From assembly GCF_014655715.1 (NCBI RefSeq), contig NZ_BNBM01000002.1, positions 744,001 through 808,000 on the forward strand: a stretch of DNA of 64,000 bases. The letters run 5' to 3'. The notes below the pieces were generated by a model. That model searched no databases. It saw only the letters and a program-made list of their open reading frames with translations, and was not told where the DNA came from. A program made the position numbers and the translations under genes. Positions 24,925 through 33,314 of this stretch are shown one piece after another (the stretch's first letter is position 1; each line of letters begins with the position of its first letter). The DNA is from Streptomyces lanatus. Its GTDB lineage: Bacteria; Actinomycetota; Actinomycetes; Streptomycetales; Streptomycetaceae.

Positions 24925-25311
24925 ATGTCAGAGGTGGACGAGAACCCTCTCACTTCGCTCCAGGACGACGTCCTCGACGAACTCGGCGACGACCGGATCG
25001 GGGAGGTCGCGGGGTTGCTGGGCACGGACGAGGCGGGCGCCCGGCAGATGATCTGTACGACGGTGTCGGCGCTGTCCGACAAGGCGGAGACCGTCGCGAC
25101 CCCGCACGACGCCCCGCTCACGGGCGTCGCCACGGTGGGCGGCTTCGCGACGGGCGGCCTCATGGCCGGAGCACTCGCCGAGGAGGCCGAGCGGGTGTCG
25201 GCCGCGGTGGCCCACCGGACGGGGCTGCCGCCGGGGCCGGTTTCCCGGGTCGTGGAGACCGTGATCCCGGCGGTGCTGGCGACGCTCACGAAGAGAGCAG
25301 CGAAGCCGTAG
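24925..25311 (+). CDS. DUF937-domain protein
   Basis: A 128-residue protein with the DUF937 pattern: DEVLDELGDDRIGEVAGLLGTDEAGARQMI-like opening, a central glycine-rich hydrophobic stretch (TVGGFATGGLMAGAL), then VVETVIPAVLATLTKRA. Related to YidB-type small proteins of unknown role; no catalytic motif or signal peptide. ATG at 24925, no clear ribosome site. Confidence 0.7.
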   Translation: MSEVDENPLTSLQDDVLDELGDDRIGEVAGLLGTDEAGARQMICTTVSALSDKAETVATPHDAPLTGVATVGGFATGGLMAGALAEEAERVSAAVAHRTGLPPGPVSRVVETVIPAVLATLTKRAAKP

Positions 25312-25437
25312 CCACCGCATCGGCCGCCCGTGACGGCCAGACCTATCAACCTGGAGGTTCACCAGCGCCCGCCCGGGCGCCACAGTCGTGTGCATGCCGT
25401 CAATGAGGCGGCGGACAACGGGGATCAGGAGAAATCC

Positions 25438-25818
25438 ATGCGCACGATGAAGATGGCTCTGGTCGGCCTGAGCTCGGCCGCACTGCTCGTCACCGGGGGG
25501 ACGATGGCCTCGGGGGCGCCGCAGAGTGTCGACGCCAAGGCCGCGTGGAGCTGCACCAAGGGTGCCGTCTGCTTCTACAAGGGGACGAACGGAACCGGCA
25601 CGAGGTACCAGCGCTTCGTCAACACGAACAACAACTACTACAGCATCAACTCGATCCGGAACAACGGGGACACCAGCGAGCGCCTGGACCACGTGAAGTT
25701 CAAGTGGAACTACACCGGCCAGAGCACCTCCCACTGGAGCTGCCTGAAGCCGGGCAAGCGGACGAGCGGGACGCCGAGCATCACCATCGACGCCGTCCGC
25801 TGGGTCGCCAGCTGCTGA
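25438..25818 (+). CDS. Secreted peptidase inhibitor (I36/SMI family)
   Basis: A 126-residue exported protein. A Sec signal (MRTMKMALVGLSSAALLVTGG, cleavage after about residue 26) precedes a roughly 90-residue domain with WSCTKGAVCFYKGTNGTG, repeated Asn/Tyr stretches (NTNNNYYSINSIRNNGD) and a C-terminal WVASC. Four cysteines suggest two disulfides. This pattern is that of the I36 family (Streptomyces metalloprotease inhibitor). The ATG at 25438 has AGGAGA. It is convergent with the next operon, with a shared terminator. Confidence 0.8.
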   Translation: MRTMKMALVGLSSAALLVTGGTMASGAPQSVDAKAAWSCTKGAVCFYKGTNGTGTRYQRFVNTNNNYYSINSIRNNGDTSERLDHVKFKWNYTGQSTSHWSCLKPGKRTSGTPSITIDAVRWVASC

Positions 25819-25834
25819 CAGCCGCGGCCGGGCC

Positions 25835-25867
25835 GTAGGGCACCCTCCCCTGGGGCGGGTGCCCTAC
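25835..25867. terminator. Bidirectional hairpin between convergent genes
   Basis: GTAGGGCACCC (25835-25845) pairs perfectly with GGGTGCCCTAC (25857-25867). It lies between the stop codons of the inhibitor gene and the convergent isomerase gene; no T-run. Confidence 0.75.
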
Positions 25868-25871
25868 GCGG

Positions 25872-26705
25872 TCAGCGGATGAGGTGCTCCAGGAACCGCT
25901 CCGCCGTCTCCGCGAGCACCTCCCGCCCGTCCCGCGCCCACAGCCCGTCGTTGAACAGCTCGACCTCGATGGCCCCGGTGTACCCGGCCGCCTCCACGTA
26001 CCCCTTCCACTCCGGCATGTCGATCGCGCCGTCCCCGATCTGGCCGCGGCCGGTGAGGACGCCCTCGGGGAGCGGTGTCGTCCAGTCGGCGAGCTGGAAG
26101 GTGTGGATACGGCCGCCCGCGCCCGCCCGGGCGATCTGCGCGGGGGCGGTGTCGTCCCACCAGAGGTGGTACGTGTCGACGGTGACGCCGACCTGGTGGG
26201 CGGGGAAGCGTTCCGCGAGGTCGAGGGCCTGGGCGAGGGTCGACACGACGCAGCGGTCGGCGGCGTACATGGGGTGGAGGGGCTCGATGGCCAGCTTTAC
26301 GCCACGCGACTCCGCATACGGGCCCAACTCGGCCAGTGCGTCCGCGATCCGCTCCCGGGCGCCGTGCAGGTCTCGCGAGCCCGCCGGCAGGCCGCCGGAG
26401 ACCAGCACCAACACCTCCGTGCCCAGCGTCGCCGCCTCGTCGATCGCGCGCCGGTTGTCGTCCAGCGCCTTCGCACGCTCCCCCGCGTCGATCGCCGTGA
26501 AGAACCCCCCTCGGCACAGGGTCGTGACCGTCAGACCGGCGTCGCGGACCAGCTTGGCCGTCGCCTCCAGGCCGTACGACTGGACCGGCTCGCGCCACAG
26601 GCCCACGCCCGGGATGCCCAACTCCAGGCATCCCTCGACCAGTTCGGGCATGGACAGCTGCTTCACGGTCATCTGGTTGATGCTGAAGCGTTCGAGAGCG
26701 GTCAC
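25872..26705 (-). CDS. Sugar phosphate isomerase/epimerase (AP endonuclease family 2 TIM barrel)
   Basis: A 277-residue xylose-isomerase-like TIM barrel. It shows ELGIPGVGLWREPVQSYGLE, LAIEPLHPMYAADRCVVST, VGVTVDTYHLWWDD and AIEVELFNDGLW, where Glu, Asp/His and Glu residues are the usual metal ligands. GTG start overlaps the stop of the DUF993 gene. Third gene of a sugar-catabolic operon with a Gfo/Idh/MocA dehydrogenase, so probably an isomerization or epimerization of an oxidized sugar; substrate unknown. Confidence 0.82.
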   Translation of the reverse strand: MTALERFSINQMTVKQLSMPELVEGCLELGIPGVGLWREPVQSYGLEATAKLVRDAGLTVTTLCRGGFFTAIDAGERAKALDDNRRAIDEAATLGTEVLVLVSGGLPAGSRDLHGARERIADALAELGPYAESRGVKLAIEPLHPMYAADRCVVSTLAQALDLAERFPAHQVGVTVDTYHLWWDDTAPAQIARAGAGGRIHTFQLADWTTPLPEGVLTGRGQIGDGAIDMPEWKGYVEAAGYTGAIEVELFNDGLWARDGREVLAETAERFLEHLIR

Positions 26706-27853
26706 TGTTCGACTCCGTACAGTGCGAGCAGGTTCTTCATCCGTTCCTCCGCGAGCTTCGGGTCAGGGAACAGGCCCAGTCCGTCGGCGAGTTCGTAGGC
26801 GCGGGCGAAGTGCGGGAGGGAGCGGGCCGACTGCAGGCCCCCGACCATGGTGAAGTGCGACTGGTGGCCGGCCAGCCAGGCCAGGAAGACCACGCCCGTC
26901 TTGTAGTAGCGGGTCGGGGTCTGGAAGAGGTGGCGGGAGAGCTCGACGGTCGGGTCGAGCAGGGCACGGAAACCGGCCGTGTTCCCCGTGTCCAGGACGC
27001 GTACCGCCTCCGCCGCCAGCGGGCCGAGCGGGTCGAAGATGCCGAGCAGGGCGTGGCTGAAACCCTTCTCGTCGCCCGCGATCAGCTCGGGGTAGTTGAA
27101 GTCGTCACCGGTGTAGCAGCGGACCCCGTCAGGGAGCCGGCGGCGGATGTCGATCTCGCGCTGGGCGTCCAGCAGGGACACCTTGATGCCGTCCACCTTG
27201 TCGGGGTGCTCGGCGATGACCTTCAGGAAGGTGTCCGTGGCGGTGTCCAGGTCGGACGAGCCCCAGTAGCCCTCAAGGGCCGGGTCGAACATCGGGCCCA
27301 GCCAGTGCAGGACCACCGGCTCGGCGGACTGGCGCAGGAGGTGGCCGTAGACCTCCAGGTAGTCCTCGGGTCCTGAGGCGGCGGCGCACAGGGCGCGGGA
27401 GGCCATCAGGATCGCCTGGGCGCCCGACTCCTCCACGACCGCGAGCTGCTCCTCGTAGGCCGCCCGGACCTCCACGAGAGACCCGGCCGCGATCTGGTCG
27501 GTGCCGACGCCGCAGGCGATCCGGCCGCCGACCGCCTTCGCTTCGGCGGCGCTGCGGCGGATCAGCTCGGCCGCGCCCGCCCAGTCCAGGCCCATCCCGC
27601 GCTGTGCGGTGTCCATGGCCTCGGCGACGCCGAGCCCGTGGGACCACAGATGGCGGCGGAAGGCGAGGGTGGCGTCCCAGTCGACGGCGGCGGGCGCGTC
27701 GGGGCTCGTGTCGGCGTACGGATCGGCGACGACATGCGCCGCCGAGAAGACCGTACGGGAGGTGAAGGGCGCGCCCGGGGTGAGCGCGAGGGGCTCGGGG
27801 CGGGGTGTGTACGCCCTCAACCCGCCCTTGGGGTCGGGGAGTTGGATGGTCAC
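26702..27853 (-). CDS. DUF993 family protein (dihydrodipicolinate synthase-like barrel)
   Basis: A 383-residue protein of the DUF993 family, distantly like DapA aldolases. Landmarks include VDWDATLAFRRHLWSHGLGVAEAMDT-type opening, GRIACGVGTDQIA, LHWLGPMFDPALEGYWG and DGIKVSLLDA, where the Lys in GIKVSLL sits where class I aldolases form a Schiff base. Starts with GTG and overlaps both neighbours by GTGA. It probably cleaves or rearranges the product of the operon's dehydrogenase; inference from operon only. Confidence 0.8.
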   Translation of the reverse strand: MTIQLPDPKGGLRAYTPRPEPLALTPGAPFTSRTVFSAAHVVADPYADTSPDAPAAVDWDATLAFRRHLWSHGLGVAEAMDTAQRGMGLDWAGAAELIRRSAAEAKAVGGRIACGVGTDQIAAGSLVEVRAAYEEQLAVVEESGAQAILMASRALCAAASGPEDYLEVYGHLLRQSAEPVVLHWLGPMFDPALEGYWGSSDLDTATDTFLKVIAEHPDKVDGIKVSLLDAQREIDIRRRLPDGVRCYTGDDFNYPELIAGDEKGFSHALLGIFDPLGPLAAEAVRVLDTGNTAGFRALLDPTVELSRHLFQTPTRYYKTGVVFLAWLAGHQSHFTMVGGLQSARSLPHFARAYELADGLGLFPDPKLAEERMKNLLALYGVEQ

Positions 27854-29001
27854 AGTCCGATCTCCGGTACGTCGATACGGCGGCCCTCGGCCGAGGACTT
27901 CAGGCCCAGCTCGGCGAGCTGGACGCCGCGGGCGCCGGCGAGGAGGTCCCAGTGGTAGGGGGCGTCGGCGTAGACGTGGCGCAGGAACAGCTCCCACTGG
28001 GCCTTGAAGCCGTTGTCGAACTCGGCGTTGTCCGGGATCTCCTGCCACTGGTCGCGGAAGGAGTAGGTGGCCGGGATGTCCGGGTTCCAGACCGGCTTGG
28101 GGGTGAGGGAACGGTGCTGGACGCGGCAGTTGCGCAGACCTGCGACCGCCGAACCCTCGGTCCCGTCGACCTGGAACTCCACCAGCTCGTCGCGGTTGAC
28201 GCGCACGGCCCAGCTGGAGTTGATCTGGGCGATGGCACCGCCGTCGAGCTCGAAGATGCCGTACGCGGCGTCGTCGGCCGTCGCGTCGTAGGGCTTGTCG
28301 TTCTCGTCCCAGCGCTGCGGGATGTGGGTGGTGGCGATGGCCTGGACGGACTTCACGCGGCCGAAGAGCTCGTGCAGGACGTACTCCCAGTGCGGGAACA
28401 TGTCGACGACGATGCCGCCGCCGTCCTCCGCACGGTAGTTCCAGGACGGGCGCTGGGCGGTCTGCCAGTCGCCCTCGAAGACCCAGTAGCCGAACTCGCC
28501 GCGGATGGAGAGGATCCGGCCGAAGAAGCCGCCGTCGATGAGGCGCTTGAGCTTGAGCAGGCCGGGGAGGAAGAGCTTGTCCTGGACGACGCCGTGCTTG
28601 ATGCCGGCATCGGACGCGAGCCGGGCCAGCTCCAGGGCGCCGTCCAGCCCGGTGGCCGTCGGCTTCTCGGTGTAGATGTGCTTGCCGGCGGCGATCGCCT
28701 TCTGGAGCGCCTCCTCGCGGGCGGAGGTGACCTGGGCGTCGAAGTAGATGTCGACGGTCGGGTCGGCGAGGACCTCGTCCACGTCCGTCGCCCAGTGCTC
28801 CAGGCCGTGCTGCTCGGCGAGTGCCTTGAGCGCGTGCTCACGGCGTCCGACCAGGATCGGCTCCGGCCACAGCACGGTGCCGTCGCCGAGGTCGAGGCCG
28901 CCCTGCTCACGGATGGCCAGGATGGAGCGGACCAGGTGCTGGCGGTAGCCCATGCGCCCGGTCACGCCATTCATGGCGATACGCACCGTCTTGCGTGTCA
29001 C
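27850..29001 (-). CDS. Gfo/Idh/MocA-family oxidoreductase
   Basis: A 383-residue NAD(P)-dependent sugar dehydrogenase. The N-terminal Rossmann fold opens RIAMNGVTGRMGYRQHLVRS, an unusual glycine pattern for the family (GVTGRMG rather than GxGxxG). The catalytic EKP motif is present in HIYTEKPTATG, followed by KHGVVQDKLFLPGL. A GFO_IDH_MocA C-terminal domain follows. GTG at 29001 has AAGGGA. First gene of a three-gene operon with GTGA overlaps, divergent from a LacI regulator. Confidence 0.88.
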   Translation of the reverse strand: MTRKTVRIAMNGVTGRMGYRQHLVRSILAIREQGGLDLGDGTVLWPEPILVGRREHALKALAEQHGLEHWATDVDEVLADPTVDIYFDAQVTSAREEALQKAIAAGKHIYTEKPTATGLDGALELARLASDAGIKHGVVQDKLFLPGLLKLKRLIDGGFFGRILSIRGEFGYWVFEGDWQTAQRPSWNYRAEDGGGIVVDMFPHWEYVLHELFGRVKSVQAIATTHIPQRWDENDKPYDATADDAAYGIFELDGGAIAQINSSWAVRVNRDELVEFQVDGTEGSAVAGLRNCRVQHRSLTPKPVWNPDIPATYSFRDQWQEIPDNAEFDNGFKAQWELFLRHVYADAPYHWDLLAGARGVQLAELGLKSSAEGRRIDVPEIGL

Positions 29002-29062
29002 GTCATTCCCTTCGTACGCGGGGTCCGCGCCGCGTACCGCCCCGTCTTGCACTGGTGAGCGT

Positions 29063-29082
29063 CTCAGCAAGCGCTTTCTATT
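29063..29082. promoter_or_regulatory. LacI/GalR-type operator in the divergent promoter
   Basis: The core AAGCGCTT palindrome lies at 29069-29076 within CAGCAAGCGCTTTCTATT, reading GAAAGCGCTTGC on the other strand. This is the classic LacI/GalR-family half-site pair with a central CG. It sits 68 nt upstream of the dehydrogenase start, between it and the lacI gene. Confidence 0.8.
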
Positions 29083-29287
29083 CAATAAGAAGCTAGCCTC
29101 TCAGCAGTGGTCCGGACAAGACCGTGACCAGCCTGAGTTGTTCGAGGGGACGAACAGCGGGGGTCTCTGGCCGTAAGGTTCGCTCGACATACCCGTAAAC
29201 GGCCCACGTGGAACCGTGGGCTGCGGCGGCCTGTCTAGCAGCACGTACGAGCTGGAACGACGAGATGCGCGACCGGAGGACGACGAG

Positions 29288-30337
29288 ATGACGGTGACCC
29301 TGGCGGACGTGGCGGCCCGCGCCCAGGTCTCGCCCGCGACGGTGTCGCGCGTGCTGAACGGGAACTATCCCGTGGCCGCCTCCACCCGGGAACGGGTGCT
29401 GCGCGCGGTGGACGAGCTGGACTACGTACTGAACGGTCCCGCGAGCGCGCTGGCCGCCGCCACCTCCGACCTGGTCGGCATCCTGGTCAACGACATCGCC
29501 GACCCCTTCTTCGGGATCATGGCGAGCGCGATCCAGGCGGAGATCGGGGGTCCGGGGGGCCGGGCGGGCGGTGAGCGCCTCGCGGTGGTCTGCAACACGG
29601 GCGGCTCCCCGGAGCGCGAGCTGACCTACCTGACCCTGCTCCAGCGGCAGCGGGCCGCGGCGGTCATCCTGACCGGCGGCGCGGTGGAGAACGCCCCGCA
29701 CGCGGCGGCGGTCGCGGCGAAGCTGCGGAAGCTGGCGGACGCCGGGACCCGGGTGGTGCTGTGCGGCCGGCCGCCGGCGCCGGATACGGGTGCGATCGCC
29801 CTGACCTTCGACAACCGCGGCGGCGGACGCGAACTCACCGAGCACCTCATCGGCCTCGGCCACCGGCGGCTCGGCTATATCGCGGGCCCCGAGGAGCGCA
29901 CGACGACCCGCCACCGCCTGGAGGGCCACCGCGCCGCACTGGAGGCGCACGGCATCGAGGACGACGCGGGCCGGACGGTGTACGGCCGCTACGACCGGCG
30001 GTCCGGCTACGAGGCCACGCTCGAACTGCTGCGCCGCGACCCGTCGTTGACGGCCGTGGTCGCGGCGAACGACTCCGTCGCGCTGGGGGCGTGCGCCGCG
30101 CTGCGGGACTCCGGCCTGCGGATTCCGGAGGACGTGTCCGTGGCGGGCTTCGACGACCTGCCGTTCAGCATCGACGCGGTGCCTTCCCTGACGACGGTGC
30201 GGCTGCCGTTGTCGGAGGCGGGGGCGCGGGCCGGCCGGATCGCGATGGGGCGGGAGGAGCCGCCGCCCGGGGGGATCGCCACGATCCGGGGGGAGTTGAT
30301 GGTGCGGGGGTCCAGTGGGGGGCCGCGGGTTTCCTGA
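29288..30337 (+). CDS. LacI-family transcriptional regulator of the sugar dehydrogenase operon
   Basis: A 349-residue repressor. The HTH reads VTLADVAARAQVSPATVSRVLN, and the effector-binding PBP fold includes SDLVGILVNDIADPFFGIM, ALTFDNRGGG and VVAANDSVALGACAAL. The ATG at 29288 has GGAGG. Divergent from the Gfo/Idh/MocA operon across 286 nt holding an AAGCGCTT operator, so it is probably that operon's repressor, responding to its sugar substrate. Confidence 0.9.
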   Translation: MTVTLADVAARAQVSPATVSRVLNGNYPVAASTRERVLRAVDELDYVLNGPASALAAATSDLVGILVNDIADPFFGIMASAIQAEIGGPGGRAGGERLAVVCNTGGSPERELTYLTLLQRQRAAAVILTGGAVENAPHAAAVAAKLRKLADAGTRVVLCGRPPAPDTGAIALTFDNRGGGRELTEHLIGLGHRRLGYIAGPEERTTTRHRLEGHRAALEAHGIEDDAGRTVYGRYDRRSGYEATLELLRRDPSLTAVVAANDSVALGACAALRDSGLRIPEDVSVAGFDDLPFSIDAVPSLTTVRLPLSEAGARAGRIAMGREEPPPGGIATIRGELMVRGSSGGPRVS

Positions 30338-30429
30338 CGGAGGGGGCCCAAGCCGCTGTTGGTGTGGCGGCTCTTGGCGCATAGCCGTCGAGTCGGCGTA
30401 CCCGCCGGGCACATGGGTATCGCAGGCGC

Positions 30430-31044
30430 ATGCGGGCATGGGCGGAGCGCATGTGGACGGGACCGCGGTGGGAGGCGTTCCTGCTGGGCGTGCTGAGGCG
30501 AGCGGCCTCGGCGGGAGCCGAGCCGCAGCCGTGGTGGTTGCCCCGGCGTGTACTGACCGTGGTGTCGGTCTACGTCGATGTCGCCGCCGGAGTCGGGGCG
30601 GTCTGGGCCGAATGGCGACCGGGATCACCACGGATGACCCAGCACCTCGCGCTCTGTGAGCGGTACGGCGACCGATGGCGGTACGTCGGGGGCGGCTTCG
30701 GCTCCGGCGACGATCCCGTAGACGTCGATGTGCTCGACGTACGCGACGGCGCCGGCGTCCTCAGCCGCACCCGGGGCCCCGTCACCACGGCCCCCTGGAT
30801 CAGCTGCGCCAAGATCCGCCTGGGCCGGGACGTGACCCACGTCGTCATCGGCACGCGCCGCATCGAGGCACCCGGACACCGCGCCCTCATCACGACCTGG
30901 ACCTCCCCCTCCCGCCACACCTCCCCCGCGGCCCGCCCCCTCATCGTGGCCCTGGGCCACGACGGCACCGAACTGTCCCGCATCGGGCCCCTGGACAGCC
31001 TGGACAGCCACACCTGGGCGCGGTTGAGGGACGAGGAGCCATGA
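30430..31044 (+). CDS. Hypothetical protein
   Basis: A 204-residue protein I do not recognise. A Trp/Arg-rich head (MRAWAERMWTGPRWEAF) is followed by beta-rich sequence with YGDRWRYVGGGFGSGDD and PWISCAKIRLGRDVTHVVIGTRR. No signal peptide or clear membrane helix. Third-position G/C is high as in its neighbours, supporting coding. The ATG lacks a strong ribosome site. It ends 22 nt from the convergent methyltransferase gene. Confidence 0.6.
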   Translation: MRAWAERMWTGPRWEAFLLGVLRRAASAGAEPQPWWLPRRVLTVVSVYVDVAAGVGAVWAEWRPGSPRMTQHLALCERYGDRWRYVGGGFGSGDDPVDVDVLDVRDGAGVLSRTRGPVTTAPWISCAKIRLGRDVTHVVIGTRRIEAPGHRALITTWTSPSRHTSPAARPLIVALGHDGTELSRIGPLDSLDSHTWARLRDEEP

Positions 31045-31066
31045 GCCGTGGCCGGCACCGGCCGTT

Positions 31067-31669
31067 TCAGTCCCGCGGCTTGCGCCAGGTGATGCTGTAG
31101 CGCCACAGGACGTGACGGCGGTAGCGGGAGCCGGGCAGCAGCTCGGCGGCCAGTGCTCGCATTTCCGGGTACGTCACGGGTGGCGGCCACACCACGGGGG
31201 ACGGGTGTTGCCAGTGCCCTTTCGCCGCGCGGTGGACGGCGCCGACGGTGATCGCGGCGAGGACGTGCGGCAGATCCCTGGGCAGGGTGTTGCGGGCGAG
31301 GCCGACGACCACGAGGACGCCGCCGGGCCGGAGCAGGTCGCGCATGCGGGTCAGTCCGGTGGCGGCGTCCATGTGGTGCAGGGTGGCGACCGACGCGACG
31401 ACGTCGAACGAGGCGGGCTCGAAGGGGTGGGTGAGGAAGTCGCCGAGGACGTGGTCGACGTCGTCCGCCCATGCGCGTCCCTGCTCGATGCTGGGGGCGT
31501 GGAGGTCGATCCCGGTCACCTGCGGCACGGTCCGGCGTAGTTCACGGGCGAGCGTGCCCTCACCGCAGCCGACGTCGAGGGCACGCTGGGCGCCGGCGGG
31601 GACCGCCTTCAGGATGCGCGGGTGGTGATGGATGTTGTGGTTCCATCGCCTGTCGTTCCGGTCCGTCAT
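31067..31669 (-). CDS. Class I SAM-dependent methyltransferase
   Basis: A 200-residue Methyltransf_11/25-type enzyme. Motif I is ALDVGCGEGTLARELRR, with the ribose-binding acidic residue in VTGIDLHAPSIEQG. Motif IV region FDVVASVATLHHMD and a later LRPGGVLVVVGLAR follow. A C-terminal PVVWPPPVTYPEMRALAAELLPG is common in related actinobacterial methyltransferases. ATG at 31669. Substrate unknown. Confidence 0.85.
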   Translation of the reverse strand: MTDRNDRRWNHNIHHHPRILKAVPAGAQRALDVGCGEGTLARELRRTVPQVTGIDLHAPSIEQGRAWADDVDHVLGDFLTHPFEPASFDVVASVATLHHMDAATGLTRMRDLLRPGGVLVVVGLARNTLPRDLPHVLAAITVGAVHRAAKGHWQHPSPVVWPPPVTYPEMRALAAELLPGSRYRRHVLWRYSITWRKPRD

Positions 31670-31795
31670 TCGGTAACTCCAGTCTGGTGCGGGTCAGTTG
31701 AGTGGAGCGGCGTGTCCAGATCGATGCCGTTCCGACACCGCCGTATGCATCGGAACGCCTTTCCCTCCCCCTCCCCCTGCTGTTACATCAGCCGC

Positions 31796-32566
31796 ATGAG
31801 CGACGGGGGACGATCAAGCCGACCGGGACCCGTGACCCGGCGTATCGCCACCGGCTGTCTCGTGCTGCTGATGATCCCGGCCGCCGTGGTCGTCTACTTC
31901 TGGTACACCGTCTGGCACGCCGGCCATGTGAACGACGAGCGCCGGCGGGACGCCGTCGCCTCGATCCTGCGGCACGCCCGTGAGGTCGAGGGGGACACGC
32001 GGCGGGCGCTGGACCGGAGTGGTTCCGCCGCCGGCGTCGACGCCCTGACCGGTGTGATCTGGCGGCACAGCGAGGCACCGCTCATCGCCTACGACCCGGC
32101 CCACCGCACCTTCACCGCCACCGTGTCCGAAGCCGCCTTCTACGACCAGGAGGCGGTACTGCTGGGCGGCGGCCCCAGCCAGGTCACCCGCTGTCTCCAC
32201 CTCACCTTCGCCCACGGCACCGGCTCGGCCTGGACCTCGGCCGTGGCCGTGCGGGACGAGGAAGGGTGCCGGGCGAGCAGGTCGATCGGCAGTTGGGCGA
32301 GCCTCGCGCAGGACCGGATCGGGAACATGTACGCCAGGGACCTGACGCTCGCGGGGGTGCGGCGGGCCCTCGATCCCACGGGCAGACTCGGCTATTACGA
32401 CGTCAGGACCGCGACCCGGGAGGGACGGCACTCCACCATCACCGTCCTCATTCGCGACGCACGACTCACGGACACCGCCGCTCAGTGCTACCGGTTCGTC
32501 CGAAAGCTCGACTCCGGCTCCGTCACCGCCCTCCCCCTGACCGCCTGCCCCGCGGCCCACCGATGA
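31796..32566 (+). CDS. Membrane-anchored hypothetical protein
   Basis: A 256-residue protein. A basic head (RSSRPGPVTRRIATG) leads into one transmembrane helix (CLVLLMIPAAVVVYFWYTVWH, residues about 21-41). The remainder is extracytoplasmic with two cysteines in TRCLHLTFAHG and EEGCRAS and a third in AQCYRFVRK. No enzyme motif. I do not recognise the family. Divergent from the methyltransferase gene. Confidence 0.65.
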   Translation: MSDGGRSSRPGPVTRRIATGCLVLLMIPAAVVVYFWYTVWHAGHVNDERRRDAVASILRHAREVEGDTRRALDRSGSAAGVDALTGVIWRHSEAPLIAYDPAHRTFTATVSEAAFYDQEAVLLGGGPSQVTRCLHLTFAHGTGSAWTSAVAVRDEEGCRASRSIGSWASLAQDRIGNMYARDLTLAGVRRALDPTGRLGYYDVRTATREGRHSTITVLIRDARLTDTAAQCYRFVRKLDSGSVTALPLTACPAAHR

Positions 32567-32640
32567 TTTCCGGGCCGCTCCCCGGTCTCCCCTGCCGTAG
32601 CGAACCCCGCCCCACGACCGACCACCCAGGAGTGAGTCCC

Positions 32641-33240
32641 ATGCGCATCGCGATCACCGAGTTCATCAGCCTCGACGGCGTCGTCCAGGCCCCCGGCGGT
32701 CCCCAGGAGGACACCGACGGCGGGTTCGCGCACGGTGGCTGGTCGCATCCGTACTTCGACGCGGAGGTCCTCGGCGGGGCCTTCGACGCGGGGCTGCGGA
32801 AGGCCGAGGCGCTGCTGTTCGGCCGGCGCACCTGGCAGACCATGGCGGGGGCGTGGCCGGAGCGGGCCGGGGACCCCTTTGCCGACCGGATGAACTCGAT
32901 CAAGAAGTACGTGGTCTCCGGCACCCTCACCGAAGCCGACCTGACCTGGAACAACACCAGCCTCATCCCCGGTGCCGACGCCGTCGCGCGGGTACGGGAG
33001 CTGCGTGCGGCCGAGGGCGGGGATCTGGCGATGATGGGCAGCCCCAGCCTCGTACGGACGCTGATCCAGGAGGGTCTGGTCGACGAGTTGCAGCTCATCG
33101 TGATGCCGGTGCTGCTCGGCGGCGGAAAGTCGATCTTCCCGGCGGACGGCGGCAAGCGCCCGCTGGAGCTCGTCTCCACCACCACCGCCAAGACCGGGGC
33201 GCTGGTGTGCGTGTACCGGCCGGCGGGCGCCGAGGGGTAG
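32641..33240 (+). CDS. Dihydrofolate reductase family protein (RibD C-terminal domain)
   Basis: A 199-residue protein with the RibD_C/YyaP pattern: MRIAITEFISLDGVVQAPGG, then ALLFGRRTWQTM (substrate/nucleotide region), KKYVVSGTLTEADLTWNNT, and GSPSLVRTLIQEGLVDELQLIVMPVLLGGGKSIF. The family binds NADPH and includes riboflavin-pathway reductases and general reductases; it is not folate-pathway DHFR. The ATG follows AGGAGTGAG. Confidence 0.85.
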   Translation: MRIAITEFISLDGVVQAPGGPQEDTDGGFAHGGWSHPYFDAEVLGGAFDAGLRKAEALLFGRRTWQTMAGAWPERAGDPFADRMNSIKKYVVSGTLTEADLTWNNTSLIPGADAVARVRELRAAEGGDLAMMGSPSLVRTLIQEGLVDELQLIVMPVLLGGGKSIFPADGGKRPLELVSTTTAKTGALVCVYRPAGAEG

Positions 33241-33314
33241 CCGCGAGGGCGTGGGCGTTCTAGGCTCGGACCCACGGTATCTCTGACTGAGTCAAGTATC
33301 CGAGGTTCACGATC

